Made by a program: the position numbers and the translations under genes
Assembly (NCBI GenBank): GCA_036747335.1
Contig: DAIOCL010000045.1
Location: 1-19,178 of the forward strand
DNA length: 19,178 nucleotides
Direction: 5' to 3'
DNA from: UBA4660 sp002405435
Lineage (GTDB): Bacteria; Bacteroidota; Bacteroidia; Flavobacteriales_D; Sanyastnellaceae
Shown here: in pieces, positions 1 through 7,686 of the stretch
Position numbering within the stretch: position 1 is the first letter of the stretch
Layout: each line of letters begins with the position of its first letter
The notes under the pieces: model-generated
Seen by the model: only the letters and a program-made list of their open reading frames with translations
Databases searched by the model: none
What the model was told of the DNA's origin: nothing

Positions 1-1389
1 GCCGAGCACGTCGTCGGTCTCGAAGTCTGGGGCCATGCTCAGGGGCAGATCGAGGCTATACGGCAGGAGCCGCTGCAGGAGGTCGAGAGCGGCGAAGATC
101 ATGTCCTGCGCCTGGTCGGGGTGCGGCTTGTAGCTGGCGTCGTCCTCCTCGTCAACAATGACCAGTCCTAGCCTGCTGAACGTAAGAAACAAGGCACTGC
201 GTGCCCCGACGATGACATCAAATTCACCGGGTTGTCCAGACAACACATGCCGCCATACCTCAACCCGCTCATTGTCTCCAAACGCACTGTGGTAAACACC
301 TACCCTTGTTCCGAAGTATTTCCTCAGCCGCTCGATAAGGTGGGCTGTCAACGCAATTTCGGGCAGCAGAAAGAGCACCTGTTTCCCCTCGGCCAGCACG
401 TCGTCTATAAGTGACGCATATATCTCGGTTTTACCTGAGGAGGTAATGCCGTGCAGGAGTACCACTTCCTGTTGCTTCCAAGCCTCAACGATGGCTGCGC
501 GGGCCTGCTGCTGGGCGGGGCTCAGGTTACGGCCCTGCAGGCCGGGTATCTGTTGCGGGGTGAGCCTGCCCACCTCCCGGGTTGTCACATTGAAAATGCC
601 TTTTTCCGCTAAGCTACTCACCACATCTGCCGATGCCTTGCCCGCCTTTTGAAGGCGCAGCCGCTCAACCTCTCCGCGCTTGCCTTCGTCCCAGCCCGTG
701 AACTGAAGAAAGACCATCAACAATTCCGATTGTTTGATCGCCCTGCGCTTCTCAAGCTCTTCGAAAACGGCCTGGAGTTTTTCCTGGCTGTCAGCACACG
801 AACCCAGGGTCACAAAATCAGCAGTTTTCGGCTTAAACCGTTCACGCAGCGTCTCGGCCGTATATACAACACCCTTCTTCACCAGTGCATTCAATGTGCG
901 CTGCAATCCGGTATACCCCATTACTTTTTGCAAGTCTCCGATCGACATGGACCCCTTGGATGCCAGCACTTCCAGCAGCATGCGCTCACGATCACCGATT
1001 TCGGCACCAAGCAGGTCAGCACCTTCTTCGATGGCCACCTTAGTCTCACTTGTAAGCTTCAGCGCAGGGGGCAGGGCAGCCGTCATAACTTCACCGATGC
1101 CTGCGCAGTAGTAAGACGCCATCCAATCCCAAAATTCCAGGTGAACGGGCAATACCACCGGGTGCTCATCCAGGAGGTCTTCTATATACTTCGCTTCATA
1201 ACCCGACGGCGCCTGGTTGTGCAACCTGGCCACGATGCCCGTAAATAGTTTGCGGTCCCTGAGCCTAACCACAACGCGCTGGCCCGTAACCACCAGATCG
1301 TTCCATGCAGCGGGAACTCTGTACGTCAGCGTACCCGAGATACCCAAAGGCAAAATGACTTCCGCAAACAGTGTTTCCCTAACCGCCAT
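1..1389 (-). CDS. priA: Primosomal protein N' (PriA replication-restart helicase), partial at window edge
   Basis: PriA is the superfamily 2 DNA helicase that reloads the replisome at stalled forks. Translating the minus strand from the ATG at 1389 gives 463 residues running off the window. Residues 1-110 match the PriA DNA-binding domain (FAEVILPLGISGTLTY, then FWDWMASYYCAGIGEVM). The Walker A box GITSSGKTEIY lies at residues ~311-321 (about 427-459), followed by LLPEIALT, and the Walker B segment LVIVDEE at ~145-165. After DEE the family expects H and then SYKQ with the PAPRYNARD-type block. Here the sequence reads DDASYKPHPD and loses all PriA resemblance, with much higher third-position GC, up to the edge (see findings). 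The zinc-binding and C-terminal helicase regions are not in the window. The frame is open upstream of 1389 to a TAA, but no better start is seen. Identity is certain for residues 1 to ~415. Confidence 0.93.
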   Translation of the reverse strand, partial: MAVRETLFAEVILPLGISGTLTYRVPAAWNDLVVTGQRVVVRLRDRKLFTGIVARLHNQAPSGYEAKYIEDLLDEHPVVLPVHLEFWDWMASYYCAGIGEVMTAALPPALKLTSETKVAIEEGADLLGAEIGDRERMLLEVLASKGSMSIGDLQKVMGYTGLQRTLNALVKKGVVYTAETLRERFKPKTADFVTLGSCADSQEKLQAVFEELEKRRAIKQSELLMVFLQFTGWDEGKRGEVERLRLQKAGKASADVVSSLAEKGIFNVTTREVGRLTPQQIPGLQGRNLSPAQQQARAAIVEAWKQQEVVLLHGITSSGKTEIYASLIDDVLAEGKQVLFLLPEIALTAHLIERLRKYFGTRVGVYHSAFGDNERVEVWRHVLSGQPGEFDVIVGARSALFLTFSRLGLVIVDEEDDASYKPHPDQAQDMIFAALDLLQRLLPYSLDLPLSMAPDFETDDVLG

Positions 1390-1394
1390 GAGGG

Positions 1395-1402
1395 CGAAGG
1401 TA
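1395..1402 (-). promoter_or_regulatory. Possible -7 promoter element (TACCTTCG) for priA
   Basis: TACCTTCG on the minus strand differs by one base from the Bacteroidota -7 consensus TAnnTTTG and ends 5 nt before the priA ATG. If it is used, the transcript would be leaderless or nearly so. No convincing TTG -33 element is seen at the usual distance. Confidence 0.3.
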
Positions 1403-1408
1403 ATATGG

Positions 1409-1428
1409 GCGGCCCGGCCGGTGGCCGC
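1409..1428 (-). other. GC-rich stem-loop between the giant repeat gene and priA
   Basis: Arms GCGGCC (1409-1414) and GGCCGC (1423-1428) pair perfectly around an 8-nt loop. The stem lies in the 72-bp gap between two minus-strand genes. No T-run follows, so it is not a standard intrinsic terminator. It could be an mRNA 3'-end structure or simply GC-rich sequence. Confidence 0.25.
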
Positions 1429-1461
1429 AATACGGTTAACCAGTGCCGCACACGAAATACA

Positions 1462-4400
1462 TTACCTGAGCAACACAAACCGGGAGGTTTGGACGCTACT
1501 GCCTGTTCCGGTCAGCAGCGTATAGATACCCGGCGACAAGACATAAACCCCCTGCTGGATTTCTCTGATAAGTTGGTTTTTCGAAGACGATGAGCGCATC
1601 GAAAGCACAAGCATACCCGCACTGTTGTAAACGCTTACCTCTTGCATAGTATCACCCGGTTGACCCGTCTGCAGCGGCATGGCGGGCGGTTCGGGAAAGG
1701 CCTCACACAGGTAGAGCTGCTGGTTCCAGCAGAATTGATTGCCTGCACAATCGGCTGCACACCAGGTGCGCTGCCAATACGACTGATCGTCTGTTCCGGC
1801 CAACCCTTCGGTCAGTACGACATCCACTGCGCCGTCACAGTTGTCAGTAGCCATCAGCACGGGTGCATCTGGCAGCGGTAAGCCGCAGGGCACCTCTTCA
1901 TCCTGTGGAAGGAAATTCAGCACCGGCGCTGTAAAATCGCTGAAGGTAATGGTCTGGGTGGCTTCCGTATAATTTCCGCAAGCATCCATGGTCATCCAGG
2001 TGCGTATAAACAATTCATCGCATCCGTCTGTCACGGTCAGCGCACTCAAAGCCACTTCGGTAAATCCATCGCAATTATCCTGTGCAAACACCGCATCACC
2101 CGGAATGTTATCGCCGCATTCAAGCACCATGTCTTCAGACACACCGTAAATGACCGGGCCCTCGTCGTCGTAAACCGATACGGTCCATACCGCCACGGTG
2201 GTATTGCCACAGGCATCCGACAGGTTCCAGGTACGCAGCAGTGTATAGTCGTTTGGACAATCCCCTGGAAGGAGCGACTCGGAGAGAGACACATTGACGT
2301 TGGAACAGTTATCGGTAAACTGAACCAGCGCAGCATCCGCGGGCGGAACGTCGTTACACGACACGGTAATGTCATCAGGAAACGACAACAGCTGCGGTGC
2401 CTGATTGTCTATAATATGAATCAACTGCACAGCGACCGACTGGTTGCCGCAGGCATCGGTGGCGGTATAGGTGCGCTCTATCAGCCCGTCGCAACCGGAC
2501 GAAACGACCAGGTCAATATGGCTCACGGCAGGACTGCCGCAATTGTCGGAAGCACTGGCAGACAAGTCATTGAATTCAGTGCAGACCAAAAAAACCTCCG
2601 GGGTCACAGGATCAAAAACAGGAGCCTGCGTATCGATAATGGTAATATACTGGGCCCAGACAACATAGTTGCCGCAACCGTCAAAGGCACGGTAGATGTA
2701 TGCTGTCGTATAGGCACCGGGACAGTCTCCGGGATACACCTCGGTAGTTACGAGCGTAGGCACGGAACCGTCACAATTGTCCATGGCCTCGGGAATTTCG
2801 GGCGCGGGCACAGGCTCACCACACTCCACGGTAATATCGGCGGGATAGGACAGGAAGTAAGGGTACGTGGTGTCTTCAAAAGTGATGACCTGCGTCGCAG
2901 TCGCCTCATTGCCGCAATCATCCACCGTTGTCCAGATGCGAATGTGGTTGTAGCCGCAAGGCAGGGTTTCAATCACTGTAGTTTCGGTCACCACCAGTGC
3001 CACCGTACAGTTATCCGTTGCAGTCACTTCAGCCTCCGGTACGGCCTCTCCGCACTCCAGCGTGATGGCGCCGGGAACGCCTGAGAACATCGGAGGTTCG
3101 TGGTCTGCCACCGCAACACTCCAGGTTGCAGTGGTGGCATTGCCGCATTGGTCCGTAATCGTCCATGTATGGTTGCGCGTAAAGTCAAAGGGACATTTCC
3201 CGGCCTCTTCCTTGACACTATAAGAAAGGGTCACTTCCGAGCAGTTGTCCGTGTAGGCCAGTTCGACGTCTTCAGGCTGCGGAAACTGCTCACACCCCGC
3301 CAACACATCCTCAGGGAAAATGGTGAATACCGGAGGCTCGTTGTCTTCAAAAGAAACCTGCACTGAAGCCGTTGATATGTTGCCGCAAGCATCGGTAGCC
3401 GTGAATATCCGGGAGAATCCGCCCGCACAGGCAGCATCATCATAAACATCAGAGAAAGTGAGTTGCACCGACGAACAAGCATCCGAGGCTTCGGCCGTGA
3501 TAGCCGGCACATCCGCACCGCAGGGCAACACCAGGTCTCCGGACAGTGAAGTGAATACCGGAGATTCGTTGTCCTGAAAGATGACATTAACTTCCGCTGT
3601 GCTCACATTTCCGCATGCATCCGTCGCCGTTAAAATGCGCACAAACCCTCCGGCGCATCCGGTTTCAAGGGCCGCATCTGTATAGGCGATTTGCACATCC
3701 GAACAGGCATCTGCCGCCTGTGCTTCGAGGGCAGGTATGTCAGCACCGCAGGGTATCGTAATGTCACCGGGTACAAAGCTGAACACGGGCGGCACGTCAT
3801 CCGTGGCGGTAATGGTCTGTACAGCCTCAGCCACATTGCCACAATGATCCGTAGCGATGAAAGTTCGCTCAACAATAAAGCCGCACTCCGTATATACATA
3901 GTTCAGCTCCTGAGTGACTTCCGGTGCGGTGTCGCAGTTATCGGAAACTATGGGCTGTGCATCGGGAAGAGCATCTGAGCAGGCGATGGCTGCATCCGGC
4001 GGAACGAACGCAAATACCGGCGCCTCTGAGTCAACGAGGGTGATAACCTGGTCTGTGACAGCGATATTTCCACAACCATCGGCGGCCACAAAGGTCCTGA
4101 CTACAACAGCGCCACAACCCGTTCCTTGCACAACATCGCTATATGTAACCTGCACAAGCGAACATTCATCAGCCGCTGTAGCGAAGGTTTCCGGAAGCGG
4201 CTGGCTGCAAGGCCAAACCAAATCGGGCGGTATGGAGGTGAAGAAAGGTGGTGTTTCATCGGTAACAATCACCTGCTCGGTCTGCTCGGTAACATTTCCG
4301 CAGGCATCGACGGCGAACCAGGTGCGGACAAAGGCAAAACCACAATCAAACTGCTGCGTGCTGGCAGAAACACTGATAACCGGTGCACTGTCGCAATCGT

Positions 4401-6036
4401 CCACGGCAAAAACAAAGCCATCAGGAAGCGACGCGCCGCAGGCGAGCTCGACGCCTTCGGGCATGTTCATGAGCACCGGGGGCGTAGTATCTACAACCTG
4501 AATAGTCCAGGTCTGCTGCAGCACATTGCCACAGTCGTCCGTCAGGGTATAGGTGCGGAGTACCTGGTATTCACCCTCGCATTCGCCATTCACCAGCTGC
4601 TCACTGACAGAAACAACCGCGTTGCTGCAGGCACCTTCGTACACCAGGGTAATGGAGGGAATGTCCATAGACGGCGAGCACTCAAGCACCAGGTCTGCAG
4701 GAAAGTTCACGAAATAAGGGCCTTCATCCGGTATAAGGTTGATCCATTGGATGACCGAAGCCGCATTTCCGCAGGCATCAGTAACCGTGTAGGTCCGCTG
4801 CACCTGACCCGGACATCCGGCTAACACCAACACATCGGAGACCTCTACCGATACCTCTGAGCAATCATCGGCACTCAGCACAAACGGCTCTGGCAACTGG
4901 CCACAGAAGGCTTCAATGGGAGATGCTGGCGCCACGATCACCGGTGCCGTGGTGTCGGTGACGGAGATCAGTTGGGTGGAAAAGCTGACATGGCCACAGT
5001 CGTCTTCCGCACGCCAGATGTAGCGAACCTCAGAAGAAGCACAACCACCGGTAACCGTGCAGTTCTTGTCTACATTGACATCCCCTACACCAGAAACTGC
5101 ATTTCCGTTAACCTGACCCGAATAGGCGAACCATCCGCTCAGACCGTCCTGAGCATTTTTGTTGTTGGCTGCAAGGCCGGACTGAAAGCCGTAGAAATAG
5201 TCAACAGGAAAATGTGTGAGGTGAACCTGACTGCCTGCCATCAGCCCAGTGCCCGTCAGGGTGGCAAATCCGTTGGCCAGCTCGTAGTATGTCCATGACT
5301 GGTAGAGCGTGCCTGCCAGGTTCAGGTCATCCTTGTAAGAACGTCCAAGTCCAGACCACTGAGGCCAGTTCATTCCGTGCGCGAGCCATATATCCACAAG
5401 GAAGGTCTGGGCCGGATTGCCTGTGTGGTAGATGCTTCCTGACAGATGGGCCGTACCATCGGCATATTCCTCAAAAGAAGCGCCTGCGGCAAACTGCCAG
5501 AAAGCGACCCCTGGTATCATTCCGGGCAGCCAAAGAGACCAGTCAGGGCCCGGTCCCACAGCCGTGGTCACCACACAGGAAGACTGTGTCCCCCCGCTTC
5601 CACCGGCAAAAAAATCATAGTCCAACTCATCGTCGCATGCATCGGTGGCCACACATACACCCGGCTGGGGCAAGGGATCATTGCAGTCGAGCGTCATTGG
5701 CGCGGGCCCTTCGGCAAACACCGGATAGTCTGTGTCGGTGACATGGATCAGCTGCACGCAGGAGCCCAGACCGGAGTAGGACCAGTGGCGATGGATCAGG
5801 TAGGAACACCCGCCAGTGAATTCCACCTCGTCGTAATACATTCCGAAACCGCTGCAGGGCGTCAGCGTGGCATACCCCGTGTACTCAGGACTTGTTTGCG
5901 TGCAGGTGGCCTCGGTGTCCTCAGGGCAATGCAACTGGCATTGAGCGGCCAGCCTTGCCGTTTCGGTCAGCGAAAAGAGCACAGACAACAAAAGGACACT
6001 CAACGAACGAAAGGAAGCAGCTTTGCTCTTGCTCAT
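1462..6036 (-). CDS. Giant secreted HYR-like repeat protein with T9SS type A sorting domain
   Basis: Predicted secreted or surface protein of 1,524 residues. The start at 6036 is preferred because it opens directly with a signal peptide (MSKSKAASFRSLSVLLLSVLFS, cleavage near AAQ/C at ~32); the frame stays open to an ATG at 6162, which would add 42 residues without signal character. A Cys-rich N-terminal part is followed by one HYR-like repeat interrupted by a ~165-residue domain (residues ~161-325, WSLWLPGM...DVNVDKNC). Then come 14 tandem HYR-like repeats of ~75-80 residues (~360-1443). Each has the pattern D..PPVF...P.D....CG..P....A.D.CS.........C....RT.TATDACGN, with about four cysteines that could form disulfides. 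The last ~62 residues (VSVYNSAGMLVLS...GVYVLSPGIYTLL...FVLLR) fit a T9SS type A sorting signal, which implies export across the outer membrane. An adhesive or matrix role is inferred only. It lies just downstream of the OmpA-family gene and may be cotranscribed with it. Confidence 0.9.
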   Translation of the reverse strand: MSKSKAASFRSLSVLLLSVLFSLTETARLAAQCQLHCPEDTEATCTQTSPEYTGYATLTPCSGFGMYYDEVEFTGGCSYLIHRHWSYSGLGSCVQLIHVTDTDYPVFAEGPAPMTLDCNDPLPQPGVCVATDACDDELDYDFFAGGSGGTQSSCVVTTAVGPGPDWSLWLPGMIPGVAFWQFAAGASFEEYADGTAHLSGSIYHTGNPAQTFLVDIWLAHGMNWPQWSGLGRSYKDDLNLAGTLYQSWTYYELANGFATLTGTGLMAGSQVHLTHFPVDYFYGFQSGLAANNKNAQDGLSGWFAYSGQVNGNAVSGVGDVNVDKNCTVTGGCASSEVRYIWRAEDDCGHVSFSTQLISVTDTTAPVIVAPASPIEAFCGQLPEPFVLSADDCSEVSVEVSDVLVLAGCPGQVQRTYTVTDACGNAASVIQWINLIPDEGPYFVNFPADLVLECSPSMDIPSITLVYEGACSNAVVSVSEQLVNGECEGEYQVLRTYTLTDDCGNVLQQTWTIQVVDTTPPVLMNMPEGVELACGASLPDGFVFAVDDCDSAPVISVSASTQQFDCGFAFVRTWFAVDACGNVTEQTEQVIVTDETPPFFTSIPPDLVWPCSQPLPETFATAADECSLVQVTYSDVVQGTGCGAVVVRTFVAADGCGNIAVTDQVITLVDSEAPVFAFVPPDAAIACSDALPDAQPIVSDNCDTAPEVTQELNYVYTECGFIVERTFIATDHCGNVAEAVQTITATDDVPPVFSFVPGDITIPCGADIPALEAQAADACSDVQIAYTDAALETGCAGGFVRILTATDACGNVSTAEVNVIFQDNESPVFTSLSGDLVLPCGADVPAITAEASDACSSVQLTFSDVYDDAACAGGFSRIFTATDACGNISTASVQVSFEDNEPPVFTIFPEDVLAGCEQFPQPEDVELAYTDNCSEVTLSYSVKEEAGKCPFDFTRNHTWTITDQCGNATTATWSVAVADHEPPMFSGVPGAITLECGEAVPEAEVTATDNCTVALVVTETTVIETLPCGYNHIRIWTTVDDCGNEATATQVITFEDTTYPYFLSYPADITVECGEPVPAPEIPEAMDNCDGSVPTLVTTEVYPGDCPGAYTTAYIYRAFDGCGNYVVWAQYITIIDTQAPVFDPVTPEVFLVCTEFNDLSASASDNCGSPAVSHIDLVVSSGCDGLIERTYTATDACGNQSVAVQLIHIIDNQAPQLLSFPDDITVSCNDVPPADAALVQFTDNCSNVNVSLSESLLPGDCPNDYTLLRTWNLSDACGNTTVAVWTVSVYDDEGPVIYGVSEDMVLECGDNIPGDAVFAQDNCDGFTEVALSALTVTDGCDELFIRTWMTMDACGNYTEATQTITFSDFTAPVLNFLPQDEEVPCGLPLPDAPVLMATDNCDGAVDVVLTEGLAGTDDQSYWQRTWCAADCAGNQFCWNQQLYLCEAFPEPPAMPLQTGQPGDTMQEVSVYNSAGMLVLSMRSSSSKNQLIREIQQGVYVLSPGIYTLLTGTGSSVQTSRFVLLR
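1708..4959 (-). repeat. Fourteen tandem HYR-like protein repeats (coding)
   Basis: The region encodes 14 consecutive ~75-80-residue units, each ending in a (T/S)(D/A).CGN motif and a β-strand before the next D..(P/G)P. Units 6 and 7 (about 3360-3830) are the most alike, sharing GAD(I/V)PA, AGGF.RI.TATDACGN.STA and DNE.PVF, which suggests a relatively recent duplication. Units 2, 8 and 12 are longer (~80 residues) and share a tryptophan-containing end of the form (T/V)W(T/S)(I/V).V. The protein units are diverged enough that DNA-level identity is low. Confidence 0.85.
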
Positions 6037-6163
6037 GTAGTTTAAGGATAGGTTAGATAGCGCGCCGGCCGCTTTGAACAACCGGTTGTTTGACAGGCAA
6101 TTTAACACCGTATCCCTGATTTTTCCTAACCCGAAAAACACCCGTTCGGGGATTTTTTCCATA

Positions 6164-7492
6164 TCACGGAATGAAGGCTAGGGTGACCTTTCGGTCAGAG
6201 GGATTTTCCGCGTAAGAGTCGCGCTGGCCTAAGTATCTGGTGACAAACCGGGATGCATCCAGCCCGGTAGCCGTGAAAAAGTTTTTAACCGATTGTGCGC
6301 GCCGGTTCGAAAGAATGAGGTTTTGGATTTCGGTACCCGTCCGGTCAGCGTGGCCCGTAATGACAATCCTGATGCCCGGATTTCTGGCTAAAATATCCAC
6401 CACCTCATTGAGTGAGAGTTGGGCCACAGCATCCAGCGCATCGGAGTTTTTGGCAAAGCGCAGGGTTACTTCGGAAGGCAGGTTGGTCACTGGCGTGCCT
6501 GCAGGCAACGGTGTAACAGGTATCGGGGCCGTTGCCACGGTCGTTCCCGACAATCCTTCCACCAGCCTGACGACCGTATTGCGCAATTCAAGAATCTGTG
6601 ATTGAAGGTCTGCGTTGGTCTTTTCCTGCTGGCTTTTCCAGATCGAAAGCTGGTCGGCACGTACCTGGTCTATCTGGGCCTGCATATTGTCAAGCTTGGC
6701 ATTCTGCTGCGCAAGCATCTCGTAAACCTTTTGGGCAAAGCCCTCCTCTCCGGCCGCTGCGCCCGGCAGGCTCAGGGTACTGTTGTCCTGAAGCGATAGC
6801 TGCACCATGCGGTTGTCGTCACCGGGAAGGGGCTGCAGGGTTTCACGCGGATCGTAGGCGAGCATCTCCTCAACAATACGCTCCATGGTCTGCGGATCCA
6901 TTTCGGCCTCATCGCTGGCCGAGAGTACCATCAAACTGGAGGCACTGAAAATGCGCACCTCCTTCATCGCAGCGGTGTGCAGGGCTCGGATGTTTGATTC
7001 CAGCAGCATGCGACGAAGTGCTTCCCTGCCGGGGCCATTATCGCCAAAAGCATCAATCTCCGGATGCTGCCTTTCCAGTTTTTGCAATGCTCCGCGCAAC
7101 TGCCCGGAGAAACCATCGAAGGGCGTGCGGCTGCGGTGGTTATAGAAAGATACGGCACCCGAAACAAGTTCAGCCATCTCGCCGGACATGGCTTCCGGAG
7201 ATTTTTTCAGGCGGAACTCTTCATCGCGCAGTGTGATGTGTTCGGACAGGTAGAAATTGAGCAGTGAAGAAATGAATGCGTTGAATTCCTCCCGCTTCAG
7301 TTCTCCGGCTGGCTCGTAATACGCCAGCCGCAAGGCATTAAAGCTCCCGGGACCTGAAGTATCCGCTGACGCAGCGGTGCTGCAGACAGGTTCAGGCATT
7401 ACCAGCGGTGTAGACATCCCTGATGCTGCCAAACCGGCCGATAAAGCGACCGACAGGCAAACGAAACAAAGGATGCGCGCACGTGACTGCAT
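6164..7492 (-). CDS. OmpA-family peptidoglycan-binding envelope protein with coiled coil
   Basis: Encodes 442 residues. A hydrophobic N-terminal signal sequence (residues ~7-24, ARILCFVCLSVALSAGLAAS) is followed by a region of unknown function (~45-250) with no recognised domain. A likely coiled coil follows (~254-312, rich in Q, K, E and L heptads: KVYEMLAQQNAKLDNMQAQIDQV), then a Pro/Thr linker (~320-338). The C-terminal OmpA-like domain (~340-442) shows TGHADRTG (379-386) and NLILSNRRAQSVKNFF (391-406), the segment that contacts diaminopimelate in this family. The protein probably ties the outer envelope to peptidoglycan; no N-terminal β-barrel is evident, so it is not a classical OmpA porin. 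The start is supported by the signal peptide and by a -7-like element 7 nt upstream. The next gene follows within 130 bp on the same strand, and its open frame begins immediately after this stop codon. Confidence 0.88.
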   Translation of the reverse strand: MQSRARILCFVCLSVALSAGLAASGMSTPLVMPEPVCSTAASADTSGPGSFNALRLAYYEPAGELKREEFNAFISSLLNFYLSEHITLRDEEFRLKKSPEAMSGEMAELVSGAVSFYNHRSRTPFDGFSGQLRGALQKLERQHPEIDAFGDNGPGREALRRMLLESNIRALHTAAMKEVRIFSASSLMVLSASDEAEMDPQTMERIVEEMLAYDPRETLQPLPGDDNRMVQLSLQDNSTLSLPGAAAGEEGFAQKVYEMLAQQNAKLDNMQAQIDQVRADQLSIWKSQQEKTNADLQSQILELRNTVVRLVEGLSGTTVATAPIPVTPLPAGTPVTNLPSEVTLRFAKNSDALDAVAQLSLNEVVDILARNPGIRIVITGHADRTGTEIQNLILSNRRAQSVKNFFTATGLDASRFVTRYLGQRDSYAENPSDRKVTLAFIP

Positions 7493-7499
7493 GGATTTT

Positions 7500-7507
7500 C
7501 AAAGGTA
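7500..7507 (-). promoter_or_regulatory. -7 promoter element (TACCTTTG) for the OmpA-family gene
   Basis: TACCTTTG is a perfect match to the Bacteroidota -7 consensus TAnnTTTG and ends 7 nt before the ATG at 7492. This implies a transcript with almost no leader. The -33 region shows only a weak TTCTG. Confidence 0.5.
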
Positions 7508-7659
7508 TTTTTGATGGTGCTTCGCTGCAGAACCAGGAATGCCGGCGCGGAGAGGAATTATGAACACGTGGTTAACACCCTCAAGGGGTGTGGGAGAGAC
7601 TGTTCTGCTGCAGCAACGTCACGAAACGACCTTGGCCCGTTTTGTGCGTACTTCCCGAC

Positions 7660-7667
7660 TATCTTTG
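7660..7667 (+). promoter_or_regulatory. -7 promoter element (TATCTTTG) for the lipoprotein pair
   Basis: TATCTTTG matches TAnnTTTG perfectly and lies 19 nt before the ATG at 7687. TTG at 7632-7634 is 25 bp upstream, somewhat farther than usual for a -33 element. With the oppositely oriented element at 7500-7507 this makes 7493-7686 a divergent promoter region. Confidence 0.5.
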
Positions 7668-7686
7668 ACAATTAATCTTCGTTTGT

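Noticed and set aside
1708..4959. Possible CRISPR-like or DNA direct-repeat array
   Set aside because: The periodicity (~225-240 bp) is at protein level; the units are diverged at DNA level and fully coding.
1600..5750. Many long plus-strand open frames opposite the giant repeat gene
   Set aside because: They are Cys/Arg/His-rich shadows of the repetitive minus-strand coding sequence, with no recognisable domains.
7575..7591. ACACCC/GGGTGT stem-loop in the divergent promoter region
   Set aside because: No T-run follows on either strand and the 6-bp stem is short; there is no reason to call a terminator or riboswitch.
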